From Cryobacterium sp. (GTDB taxonomy: Bacteria > Actinomycetota > Actinomycetes > Actinomycetales > Microbacteriaceae): a DNA stretch of 51,207 nt. The notes beneath the pieces are model-generated. The model was not told the DNA's origin. It worked only from the letters and a program-made list of their open reading frames with translations, and did no database searches. Position 1 is the stretch's first letter. Each line of letters opens with the position of its first letter. The translations under genes were made by a program, and so were the position numbers. The DNA is taken from assembly GCF_025463825.1 (NCBI RefSeq), contig NZ_JAODBG010000021.1:1-51207 (forward strand). The letters are read 5' to 3'. Shown here one piece after another: positions 8,068 to 15,812 of the stretch.

Positions 8068-9411
8068 ATGTCTTCTTCCTTCTCGGTCAGCCAGGAGCGC
8101 AAGCTCGTCACCGCCCTCCCGGGCCCACGGTCAATCGCGCTGCAGGAACGACGCGTTCGCGCCGTGTCTCGTGGTGCGGGAACCCTCGCGAACATCTACA
8201 TGGACCACGGCGCGGGAGCGATCCTCGTCGACGTCGACGGCAACCAGATCATCGACCTGGGTTGCGGCATCGGCGTGACCACGATCGGGCACGCCCACCC
8301 GGAGGTGGCCGCGGCCGCCGCCGAGCAGGCCGGCAAGCTCACCCACACGCTCTTCACCGTCACGCCGTACGAGAACTACGTCCGCGTCGCGGAGAAGCTC
8401 GCCGAGATCACCCCCGGCGACTTCGAGAAGCACTCGATCCTGGTGAACACCGGAGCCGAGGCCGTGGAGAACGCGGTGAAGATCGCCCGCAAGTACACCG
8501 GCCGCCGCGCCATCGTGAGCCTGGACCACGCGTTCCACGGCCGTACCAACCTCACCATGGCGATGACCTTCCGCCCCTGGCCGGAGCGCGTGGGCATGGG
8601 CCCGTTCCCCGGTGAGATTTACAGCGTCCCCACCAGCTATCCGTACCAGGACGGCCTCTCCGGCGAGGAAGCGGCGGAGAAGACGATCGACTACATCCAG
8701 ACCCACATCGGCGCCACCGAGATCGCGGCGTTCTTCGTCGAGCCGATCCAGGGCGACGGCGGCATCGTCATCCCCGCCCCCGGCTACTTCACACGCCTGA
8801 GCGAATTCTGCACCGAGAACGGCATCGTCTTCGTCTCCGACGAGATCCAGGCCGGCATCGCCCGTACCGGCGCCTGGTACGGCATCGAGCACCACGGCGT
8901 GGTGCCCGACCTGGTCACCACGGCCAAGGGCATCGCCGGCGGCTTCCCGCTGGCCGCCGTCACCGGCCGCGCCGAGATCATGGATGCCGTGCAGCCCGGC
9001 GGCATCGGCGGCACTTTCGGCGGCAACCCGGTGTCGACTGCGGCGGCCCTTGCGGTGTTAGACATCATCGAGCGCGACAACCTGCTGGGCGAGGCCCAGC
9101 GCGTGGAGAAGGCCCTCTGGGCTCGCATCGGCGACTGGGCCGACACCTTCGACATCGTCGGCGACGTGCGCGGCAAGGGCGCCATGTTCGGCGTGGAGCT
9201 CGTGCACCCCGGCACCAAGAAGCCGTTCCCCGAGGCGCTCGCCTTCGTGCTCAAGCACGCCACCACCAACGGCGTCATCGCGCTGGATGCCGGCAGCTGG
9301 GACTCCGTGCTGCGGATCATGCCGTCTGTGGTCATCTCCGAAGCCCTCATCGACGACGCCGCCTCGGTGCTCGAAGAGGCCTTCGCCCTGTTCGCGGCCG
9401 CCCAAGAATAG
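8068..9411 (+). CDS. Class III PLP aminotransferase, GabT-like paralogue 1
   Basis: 447 aa from ATG 8068. Fold-type I aminotransferase of the GABA transaminase group: VNTGAEAVENAVKIAR (cofactor phosphate region), HAFHGRT, VEPIQGDGG, SDEIQAGIARTG (Asp to PLP nitrogen) and TTAKGIAGGFPLAAVTG with the Schiff-base Lys. The residue matching the switch glutamate of E. coli GABA transaminase (QGEGG) is Asp here, while the partner Arg (VLRIMPS) is kept, so the amine or acceptor preference may differ. It is clearly homologous along its length to the gene at 10074-11456. It probably deaminates GABA or another omega-amino acid; the substrate is inferred only. Confidence 0.88.
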   Translation: MSSSFSVSQERKLVTALPGPRSIALQERRVRAVSRGAGTLANIYMDHGAGAILVDVDGNQIIDLGCGIGVTTIGHAHPEVAAAAAEQAGKLTHTLFTVTPYENYVRVAEKLAEITPGDFEKHSILVNTGAEAVENAVKIARKYTGRRAIVSLDHAFHGRTNLTMAMTFRPWPERVGMGPFPGEIYSVPTSYPYQDGLSGEEAAEKTIDYIQTHIGATEIAAFFVEPIQGDGGIVIPAPGYFTRLSEFCTENGIVFVSDEIQAGIARTGAWYGIEHHGVVPDLVTTAKGIAGGFPLAAVTGRAEIMDAVQPGGIGGTFGGNPVSTAAALAVLDIIERDNLLGEAQRVEKALWARIGDWADTFDIVGDVRGKGAMFGVELVHPGTKKPFPEALAFVLKHATTNGVIALDAGSWDSVLRIMPSVVISEALIDDAASVLEEAFALFAAAQE

Positions 9412-9421
9412 GCGCGCTCCT

Positions 9422-9482
9422 CGCGAAAGCGGTTTCGTGGTCATCTCCGCTGGGCGGACGTGACCACGGGGCCGCTTTCGCG
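9422..9482. terminator. Bidirectional two-step stem-loop terminator
   Basis: Outer arms CGCGAAAGCGG (9422-9432) and CCGCTTTCGCG (9472-9482) pair perfectly. Inner arms CGTGGTCA (9436-9443) and TGACCACG (9461-9468) also pair, around a 17-nt loop. It sits between convergent gene ends and could stop transcription from both sides. Confidence 0.75.
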
Positions 9483-9495
9483 GCTTAACGACCGG

Positions 9496-9984
9496 TCAGA
9501 GCAGCGACGCCGGATCGGCCACCCGGGTGACCGGTTCGTGGCCGATCGGGAAATTGACCGACGCGGCGATGAAGCAAGCCTTGGCTGCCTCGGCGTGCAG
9601 CGACGCGGCCAGCTCCACCTGGGCGGGGTCGGCGATGGTGACCTGGGGCCGCAGGGTCGCCGCGGTGAAGTGACCGCCGCCATCCGCGTTCTGGGCCATG
9701 GTGCCGATCGCGTTGTCGGTGTAGCCGAGGACGACCACCCCGTGCTTCAGCGCCACGTGCAGGTAGGACAGCATATGGCACTGGCTGAGCGCGGCCAACA
9801 GCAATTCCTCGGGGTTCCAGCGCTCGACGTCGCCGTGGAACGCACGGTCGGCAGATCCGAGGATCTGGTGTTTGCCCGGCGAGGTCAGGGTGTGGTCCCG
9901 GCCGTAGGCGCGATAGTGGCTGGTGCCGGTGCCCCGATTGCCGGTCCACTGGATCTGCACCGCATAGTGATGTGCACCGATCAT
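9496..9984 (-). CDS. OsmC-family peroxiredoxin-like protein
   Basis: 162 aa from ATG 9984, with GGAGGAGA upstream. The OsmC/Ohr fold is indicated by PEELLLAALSQCHMLSYLHV with the first catalytic Cys and AAKACFIAASVNFPI with the second. These two thiols reduce organic hydroperoxides in the family. The sequence around CHMLSYLH resembles the OsmC branch more than Ohr. It is cytoplasmic and a single gene on the strand opposite to both flanking aminotransferases. It diverges from the second aminotransferase with an 89-bp gap. Its presence between two related transaminase genes suggests either local rearrangement or an insertion after duplication. Confidence 0.88.
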   Translation of the reverse strand: MIGAHHYAVQIQWTGNRGTGTSHYRAYGRDHTLTSPGKHQILGSADRAFHGDVERWNPEELLLAALSQCHMLSYLHVALKHGVVVLGYTDNAIGTMAQNADGGGHFTAATLRPQVTIADPAQVELAASLHAEAAKACFIAASVNFPIGHEPVTRVADPASLL

Positions 9985-10058
9985 GGTGTCTCCTCCGGGT
10001 TTTCCGCTTGCTGTCAATTCTCGCAGGGAATAGCCCCGGTGCCGTCCCGGGCTGGCGG

Positions 10059-10064
10059 TAAACT
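10059..10064 (+). promoter_or_regulatory. Candidate -10 box of gabT
   Basis: TAAACT lies nine bases upstream of ATG 10074, consistent with a leaderless or nearly leaderless transcript for the gabT-asparaginase operon. Confidence 0.4.
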
Positions 10065-10073
10065 GGCCCGATC

Positions 10074-11456
10074 ATGACTGACACGTTGACTGATTCCGCA
10101 GCCGCCTCCGCCCCCTCGTCCCCGGTGTACACGGTGACCCAGGAGCGCCGCATCGTGACGGCCATTCCGGGCCCGCGGTCGACGGCCATGCATGAGCGAC
10201 GCCTGGCCGCGGTGTCCACCGGTGTCAGTTCCGCCCTGCCGGTGTACATCCGCAAGGCCAGCGGCGCCATCGTCGTCGACCTGGACGACAACCAGTTCAT
10301 CGACCTGGGCGCCGGAATCGGCGTCACCACCGTCGGGCACTCGGAGTCCAGCGTCGTCGCCGCCGCGACCGGCCAGCTGAACGACTTCGTGCACACTCTC
10401 TTCACCATCACCCCGTACGAGGAGTACGTGCGGGTGGCCGAGTTGCTCGCCGCGCACACCCCCGGCAGCTTCGCGAAGAAGACCGTGCTGATCAACTCGG
10501 GCGCCGAGGCCGTGGAGAACGGCGTGAAGATCGCCCGCAAGTTCACCGGTCGGCGCGCCGTCGCCGTGCTCGACCACGCGTACCACGGCCGCACGGTGCT
10601 GACCATGGCGATGAACTACAAGGCTGCCCCGTACGCCACCGGCTACGGCCCTCTGGCGGGCGATGTCTACCACGCCCCGAACTCGTACCCGTATCACGAC
10701 GGCCTCACCGGCCAGCAGGCCGCGGCCCGCACCATCGCCTACCTCGAGAAGGTCATCGGCGCCAGCGACCTGGCCTGCCTCGTCGTTGAGCCCATCCAGG
10801 GCGAGGGCGGTTTCATGGTGCCCGCCGAGGGCTACCTGGTACTGCTGCAGGAATGGTGCACCGCCAACGGGGTCGTGATGATCGCCGATGAGATCCAGAG
10901 CGGCATGGCCCGCACCGGCAAGTACTTCGCCAGCGAGCACTTCGGCTGGGAGCCCGACCTGGTGCTCGTGGCCAAAGGCATCGCCGGCGGCATGCCGCTG
11001 GCCGCCGTGACCGGCCGCGCGGAGATCCTCGACGCCTCCCAGCCCGGCGGGCTGGGCGGCACCTTCGGCGGCAACCCGGTGGCCTGCGCCGCCGCGATCG
11101 CCGTGTTCGACGCCATCGAACGCAGCAACCTCCTCGACGAGGGCGCCCGCATCGAGAAGACCCTCGTGGCCGGCCTCACCGCCCTGGCTGACAAGTACGA
11201 CATCATCGGCGACATCCGCGGTCGCGGCGCCATGATCGCCATCGAACTGGTCGAATCCGGCACAAAGGACACCGCCAAGGTGCCCAACGCAGCGGCGGTC
11301 ACCAAGATCGCCGCCTACGCGGCCCAGCACGGCGTGCTGCTGCTCACGGCCGGCACCTACGGCAACGTGCTGCGGTTCCTGCCGAGCCTGGCCGTGACGG
11401 ATGCCTTGCTGGCCGACGCCCTGTCGGTCATCGACGACGCGATTGCGGCACTGTAA
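10074..11456 (+). CDS. gabT: 4-aminobutyrate--2-oxoglutarate aminotransferase
   Basis: 460 aa. Converts GABA plus 2-oxoglutarate to succinate semialdehyde plus glutamate, using PLP. Motifs in order are INSGAEAVENGVKIARKFTG, HAYHGRT, VEPIQGEGGF (with the switch Glu found in true GABA transaminases), ADEIQSGMARTG, and VAKGIAGGMPLAAVTG with the PLP Lys. GGTFGGNPVACAAA and VLRFLPSL with the substrate-binding Arg follow. It is the more canonical of the two GabT-like paralogues. The asparaginase gene begins 2 nt after its stop, so they form an operon. Family assignment is strong; GABA as substrate is inferred from the conserved residues. Confidence 0.9.
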   Translation: MTDTLTDSAAASAPSSPVYTVTQERRIVTAIPGPRSTAMHERRLAAVSTGVSSALPVYIRKASGAIVVDLDDNQFIDLGAGIGVTTVGHSESSVVAAATGQLNDFVHTLFTITPYEEYVRVAELLAAHTPGSFAKKTVLINSGAEAVENGVKIARKFTGRRAVAVLDHAYHGRTVLTMAMNYKAAPYATGYGPLAGDVYHAPNSYPYHDGLTGQQAAARTIAYLEKVIGASDLACLVVEPIQGEGGFMVPAEGYLVLLQEWCTANGVVMIADEIQSGMARTGKYFASEHFGWEPDLVLVAKGIAGGMPLAAVTGRAEILDASQPGGLGGTFGGNPVACAAAIAVFDAIERSNLLDEGARIEKTLVAGLTALADKYDIIGDIRGRGAMIAIELVESGTKDTAKVPNAAAVTKIAAYAAQHGVLLLTAGTYGNVLRFLPSLAVTDALLADALSVIDDAIAAL

Positions 11457-11458
11457 TC

Positions 11459-12496
11459 GTGACGACGTCGACTCCGGCCGCGTTCGGCGCGGCAGCCCCC
11501 TCCACCGCTGGAACCATCGAGGTGATCGACTCGGTCGAACTGGCCGTCGTGGAACGCTCCGGCTTCATCGAGTCCCGCCACGCCGGAGCGGCCGTGGTCC
11601 TCAGCGGCGACGGCGCCGTGCTCCGGGCCCTCGGCGATGTCACCGCACCGGTGTTCCCCCGATCCTCAATGAAGCCGTTCCAGGCCATCGCCGTGATGGC
11701 CAGCGGCGTGGTGCTGCGCGGAGAGGACGCCGCGATCGCGACTTCCAGCCACTCCGGCACCCAGAAGCACACCGACCTGGTGCGGGGGCTCCTGGCACGC
11801 GCGGGGCTCTCCGAAGCCGACCTGGGCTGCACGCCGACCTGGCCAGGCGACTCCGCCACCCGCGACCACCTGGTGCGGCAGGGCGCCGGACCCGCCCCGA
11901 TTTACTCGGACTGCTCCGGCAAGCACGCGGCGATGCTCGTGGCCTGCGTGCAGAACCACTGGATCACCAACGGGTACCTCGATCCCGAGCACCCGCTGCA
12001 GAAGCGTATCCTCGACGTCGTCGAGCGGTTCACCGGCGAACGGCCCGCCGCCAGCGGCGTGGACGGTTGCGGCGCCCCGGTGCACGCGCTGTCACTGACC
12101 GCGCTGGCCCGCGGTATCGCCCGCATCGCCACCTCGAAGTCCAGCTCACCGTTCGCGATCTACCGCGAGGCCGGGTTCCTGGCCGAGGCCGTTCGCGAGA
12201 ACGGCTGGGCCATCGCCGGCCCCGGCCTGCCGGATTCGATCGCGATCGAGCGCCTGGGTCTGTTCATGAAGGGCGGCGCTGAGGGCATCATGGTGGCCTC
12301 CGCCGAGAACGGCACCACGGTCGCACTCAAGATCCTCGACGGCAACCTCCGGGCCGCCACGATCGTGGTGCTGAGCCTGCTCGCGGATGCCGGGGCCGTC
12401 GCCCGCGCCGACGTCGACGCTCTCATCCCGGAGCTGAAGCTCACGGTCTCCGGCGGCGGCAAGCCCATCGGCCAGATCCGCGCCAGTTACGTCTGA
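11459..12496 (+). CDS. L-asparaginase, type II-like (Asparaginase_II, PF06089 family)
   Basis: 345 aa from GTG, 2 nt after gabT. Family features are FIESRHAGAAVVL, FPRSSMKPFQAIAVMASG, SSHSGTQKHTDLVRGLL, YSDCSGKHAAML and GVDGCGAPVHALSLTALARG. This is the family of Rhizobium-type asparaginases unrelated to E. coli AnsA/AnsB. Known members hydrolyse asparagine to aspartate and ammonia. No signal peptide is seen, so it is cytoplasmic. Co-transcription with a transaminase points to amino-acid nitrogen catabolism. A hairpin follows the stop (12503-12518). Confidence 0.85.
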   Translation: MTTSTPAAFGAAAPSTAGTIEVIDSVELAVVERSGFIESRHAGAAVVLSGDGAVLRALGDVTAPVFPRSSMKPFQAIAVMASGVVLRGEDAAIATSSHSGTQKHTDLVRGLLARAGLSEADLGCTPTWPGDSATRDHLVRQGAGPAPIYSDCSGKHAAMLVACVQNHWITNGYLDPEHPLQKRILDVVERFTGERPAASGVDGCGAPVHALSLTALARGIARIATSKSSSPFAIYREAGFLAEAVRENGWAIAGPGLPDSIAIERLGLFMKGGAEGIMVASAENGTTVALKILDGNLRAATIVVLSLLADAGAVARADVDALIPELKLTVSGGGKPIGQIRASYV

Positions 12497-12502
12497 CTCG
12501 TT

Positions 12503-12518
12503 CACGAAAGCGGTCGTG
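12503..12518. terminator. Hairpin between convergent asparaginase and adenosyltransferase genes
   Basis: CACGA (12503-12507) and TCGTG (12514-12518) enclose aagcgg. It lies 6 nt past the asparaginase stop and shares the core CGAAAGCGG with the terminator at 9422-9482. Confidence 0.45.
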
Positions 12519-12526
12519 GGCGCCGA

Positions 12527-13165
12527 TCAGGCCGGGGCGGCGGGGTCCGTGGCGCCGTCCTCCTGCGCCATCGCCAGCGCCGACGCCTCCGGCGCCCACT
12601 GCACATCGCCGTGCTCGGCGTTCGCCCCCCGAGCGAGCACGAACAGCAGCGTTGACAACCGGTTCAGGTAGCGCGCGCACAGCGGGCTGACCGTCGTCGG
12701 GTGCGTCTCGACGGCGAGCCAGACGGCGCGTTCGGCGCGCCGCACCACGGCCCGCGCCTGGTACAGCAGCGAGGCGGCGACGGTGCCGCCGAGAAGCACG
12801 AGGCCGCTGAGGTCGGCGGCATCCGGTTCGTAGTGGTCGACGGCCCGTTCAAGGCGGGTCAGGTGGGATTCGCGGATGCGCGCGGCCGCGGGCCCGGCAG
12901 CATCCAGCGGCACGGCGAGGTCGGCGACCAGGTCGAACAGGTCGTTCTGCACGCTCGCCAGGGTGGACGTGATCCCGATCGGGAGGTTGCCGACGGCCAT
13001 CACCACGCTGACCAGCGCGTTGGCCTCGTCGCATTCCTCATAGGCGACGACGCGCACATCGGTCTTGGCCACGTCGCCGTGCCGACCGAAGGTGGTGCGC
13101 CCGGAATCGCCCCTGCCGGTATACAGCGAGGGCCCAGCGAGCCCGGATTCATCGAGATCAGCCAT
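12527..13165 (-). CDS. Cob(I)alamin adenosyltransferase, PduO type
   Basis: 212 aa from ATG 13165. PduO-type enzymes move the 5'-deoxyadenosyl group of ATP to cob(I)alamin, giving coenzyme B12. The N-terminal ATP loop is YTGRGDSGRTTFG, a divergent form of TGxGDxGxT. AYEECDEANALVS, the cluster RRAERAVW and YLNRLSTLLFVLAR follow. The usual NRLSD Asp in the last motif is Thr. The open frame begins 16 codons earlier, but TATAGT seven bases before ATG 13165 supports the shorter, leaderless form. No B12-dependent enzyme or cobalamin riboswitch is visible nearby. Confidence 0.85.
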   Translation of the reverse strand: MADLDESGLAGPSLYTGRGDSGRTTFGRHGDVAKTDVRVVAYEECDEANALVSVVMAVGNLPIGITSTLASVQNDLFDLVADLAVPLDAAGPAAARIRESHLTRLERAVDHYEPDAADLSGLVLLGGTVAASLLYQARAVVRRAERAVWLAVETHPTTVSPLCARYLNRLSTLLFVLARGANAEHGDVQWAPEASALAMAQEDGATDPAAPA

Positions 13166-13172
13166 AGCGATA

Positions 13173-13180
13173 ACTATAGT
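13173..13180. promoter_or_regulatory. Palindromic -10 element serving divergent promoters
   Basis: ACTATAGT is self-complementary, so TATAGT reads on both strands: on the minus strand 7 nt from the adenosyltransferase ATG, and on the plus strand about 117 nt before the BCCT start codon. One element could serve both genes. Confidence 0.45.
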
Positions 13181-13213
13181 AATGCCACCTGCATCCGCGT
13201 AGCGTTGACTCAA

Positions 13214-13236
13214 GTCGCGGGCACCGCCCCCGCGAC
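13214..13236 (+). promoter_or_regulatory. Stem-loop in the 5' leader of the BCCT gene
   Basis: GTCGCGGG (13214-13221) and CCCGCGAC (13229-13236) pair perfectly around a 7-nt loop, about 60 nt before the start codon. It could be an RNA regulatory hairpin or a protein-binding site. Confidence 0.5.
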
Positions 13237-13296
13237 ATCGACCAGATCGTACGCAATCGAAGCTGATCGGAGTTGGTTCGGTCGGCGAGGAGCACC

Positions 13297-15006
13297 ATGG
13301 CCAGAGGCTTGTCCGACGATGGCATCGAGTCCGCGCTCGGGGACGCGGTGGACGAACCCGCCCGCGCCGGCTGGGCCACGGTGGACAAGACAGTTTTCGG
13401 GGTCTCCGCGGGTATCATCCTGGTGGTCTGCCTGCTCGGGGTGTTTTTCACCGATGCCGTCGGCGCCGGCGCGTCCGCCGCCCTGGGCTGGGTCACCGGC
13501 AACCTGGGCTGGCTGTTCATCCTGGGGGCCTCCGGCTTCGTGATCTTCGCGCTGGTGCTGGCATTCGGCCGGTACGGCAGCATCCCCCTCTCCCGCGAAG
13601 GGCAGAAGACCGAATTCTCGACCCTGTCCTGGGTGTCGATGATGTTCAGCGCCGGCATGGGGATCGGGCTGATGTTCTACGGTGTCTTCGAACCGGTCAC
13701 CCACCTGGCGTCGCCGCCGCCGATCGTCGACGCTGAGCCGAACAGCCCGGAAGCCGCCAACGCGGCCATGGCCTACACCTTCTTCCACTGGGGCCTGCAT
13801 CCGTGGGCGATCTACGCCGTGGTCGGCCTGGCGCTGGCCTACTCGACCTACCGGATGGGGCGCGGCAACCTGATGAGTTCCCCATTCCAGGCCATCTTCG
13901 GCGGGGACCGCATCGTCAAGAAGGGTTGGGGCAAGCCGATCGACATCCTGGCGATCATCTGCACCAAGTTCGGCTCGGCGACGTCGCTGGGGCTGGGCGC
14001 GCTACAGATCGCGGCCGGTTTCTCGCTGCTCACCACCGGCGAGTTCGCCGACGACCCCGGCACCGCCCTGCCGATCAGCGTCATCTGCGTGCTCACGGTC
14101 GGCGTGGTGTTCTCCGCCGCGAGCGGACTCGCGAAGGGGATCAAGTGGCTCAGCAACACGAACATGGTGCTGTCCGCCGTGCTCGTGGTGTTCGTCTTCG
14201 TGGTCGGCCCGACGGTGTTCATCCTGAACCTGCTGCCGTCGGCCGTCGGCGCGTACCTGACCGATCTCGTTCCGATGAGTTTCCACTCCGCCGTTTTCGG
14301 CGGCGGTGACTGGCTGGCCAGCTGGACGATCTTCTACTGGGCGTGGTGGATCTCCTGGACCCCGTTCGTCGGCGCCTTCATCGCCCGGATCTCCCGCGGC
14401 CGCACCATCCGCGAATTCGTTCTCGGTGTGCTGCTGGTGCCGACTGCCGTCAGCATCCTCTGGTTCGTCGTCTTCGGCGGGGCCGGGCTGCACCTGCAGT
14501 TGGGCGGCATAGACATCGCCGGCACCGGCAGTGAGGCGGCCGGGTTCTTCGCCGCCCTGCAGCAGTACCCGTTCTTCATCGGATCAGCCCTCGTGGTGAT
14601 GGTGCTCACGGCAGTGTTCTTCGTCAGCGGCGCGGATGCCGGCGCTCTCGTACTCGGGACGCTCTCAAGTCGCGGCCGCAAGGAACCGTGGAAACCGCTG
14701 GTGATCTTCTGGGCGGTGCTCACCGCCGCCGTCGCCGCGGTGCTCCTGTTCGTGGGCGGCCTGGGTGCGCTGCAAACCTTCACGATCCTGGCGGCGACCC
14801 CGTTCGTGCTGATCATCATCGGCCTGTGCGTGTCGTTGTACGTCGACCTGCGCCGGGACCCGTTGCGAAAGCGCACGGTCGGACCGGTGCGCACGTCCTC
14901 CGAGGTTCTCGGCACGGTGCCGTTCACCAGGCCGGCCGCCGACGGTGACGACGACGGGGCGCCGGCGGATGCCGCGTCCCCATCCGCCGACGACAAGCGG
15001 CGCTAG
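13297..15006 (+). CDS. BCCT-family betaine/choline/carnitine transporter
   Basis: 569 aa from ATG 13297, with GAGGAG upstream. A secondary carrier with about 12 membrane helices, normally Na+- or H+-coupled. The family signature appears as TIFYWAWWISWTPFVGAFIA followed by RGRTIREFVLG. The glycine-rich MMFSAGMGIGLMFYGVFEP motif of helix 3 and FHWGLHPWAIYAVVGLALAY are also present. The C-terminal tail is long, hydrophilic and acidic, unlike the basic osmosensing tail of BetP, so osmotic activation is uncertain. Likely substrates are quaternary ammonium compounds such as glycine betaine. Its stop overlaps that of potC tail to tail by 4 nt. Confidence 0.9.
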   Translation: MARGLSDDGIESALGDAVDEPARAGWATVDKTVFGVSAGIILVVCLLGVFFTDAVGAGASAALGWVTGNLGWLFILGASGFVIFALVLAFGRYGSIPLSREGQKTEFSTLSWVSMMFSAGMGIGLMFYGVFEPVTHLASPPPIVDAEPNSPEAANAAMAYTFFHWGLHPWAIYAVVGLALAYSTYRMGRGNLMSSPFQAIFGGDRIVKKGWGKPIDILAIICTKFGSATSLGLGALQIAAGFSLLTTGEFADDPGTALPISVICVLTVGVVFSAASGLAKGIKWLSNTNMVLSAVLVVFVFVVGPTVFILNLLPSAVGAYLTDLVPMSFHSAVFGGGDWLASWTIFYWAWWISWTPFVGAFIARISRGRTIREFVLGVLLVPTAVSILWFVVFGGAGLHLQLGGIDIAGTGSEAAGFFAALQQYPFFIGSALVVMVLTAVFFVSGADAGALVLGTLSSRGRKEPWKPLVIFWAVLTAAVAAVLLFVGGLGALQTFTILAATPFVLIIIGLCVSLYVDLRRDPLRKRTVGPVRTSSEVLGTVPFTRPAADGDDDGAPADAASPSADDKRR

Positions 15007-15812
15007 CCGAGGCCGGCCTGCCGTTTAGCGCGGGCGGCGCTGGAGACCTGCGCCGTCACGACGAGCACCAGGGCAAGGATGAACACGGCCGAGGCGATCA
15101 CGTTCGCTTCAGCCGGGATGCCGCGCGACGCCGAGATGTAGATGTACTTGGGGAACGTGGTGACCGCGCCGGAGTTGAAATTGGTGATGATGAAATCGTC
15201 GAAGCTCAATGCGAACGACAGCAGCGCTGCGGCGAGGATGCCCGGCAACAGCAGTGGGAAGGTGATCCGGGCGAACACCTGGCCGGGAGAGCCGTACAGG
15301 TCCCGGCCGGCCTCCTCGAGCGCCGGATCGAGGCCCGCGACGCGCGCCTTCACGGTGACCACCACGAAGCTGATGCAGAACATGGTGTGCGCCAGGATGA
15401 TCGTCAGCATGTCCTTGGGCACCCCGAGGGAGAGGAACTGGGCGGCCAGCCCGGCGCCGAGCACCACCTCGGGGGTGGCCATCGGCAGGAACAGGAGCAG
15501 GCTGGTCGCCGAACGGAACTTGAACCGGTAGCGCACCAGGGCGATGGCGATCATGGTGCCAAGGGTCGTGGCGATCACCGTGGCGACCAGCCCGATCACG
15601 AGGCTGTTGCCGAACGCCTGGCAGACGGCGCCGTTCTGCACCGCGCACACGTGGAGCCATTTGTCGAGGGTGAAGCCGCGCCAGGTGATGTTCGACTTCA
15701 GCGAATCGTTGAATGAGAAGATGAAGGTGTACACGATGGGCACCATCAGGAAGATCAGCGCGAGTGCCGCGTACAGCGGCAGGAGCCACTTGCCGAACGA
15801 GATCCGGGTCAC
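15003..15812 (-). CDS. potC: Spermidine/putrescine-type ABC transporter permease PotC
   Basis: 269 aa from GTG at 15812, which overlaps the potB stop (GTGA), so the two are translationally coupled. Six membrane segments. The EAA loop that contacts the ATPase is EEAGRDLYGSPGQVFARITF followed by PLLLPGI. FSFNDSLKSNITWRGFT and SFALSFDDFIITNF are typical of PotC/YdcV permeases. The longer frame upstream is only an overprint of potB. Last gene of the potDABC operon. The cargo is inferred from family. Confidence 0.9.
   Translation of the reverse strand: MTRISFGKWLLPLYAALALIFLMVPIVYTFIFSFNDSLKSNITWRGFTLDKWLHVCAVQNGAVCQAFGNSLVIGLVATVIATTLGTMIAIALVRYRFKFRSATSLLLFLPMATPEVVLGAGLAAQFLSLGVPKDMLTIILAHTMFCISFVVVTVKARVAGLDPALEEAGRDLYGSPGQVFARITFPLLLPGILAAALLSFALSFDDFIITNFNSGAVTTFPKYIYISASRGIPAEANVIASAVFILALVLVVTAQVSSAARAKRQAGLG

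Noticed and set aside
12527..13296. Cobalamin riboswitch near the adenosyltransferase
   Set aside because: No B12-box-like sequence is visible, and the mRNA seems leaderless.
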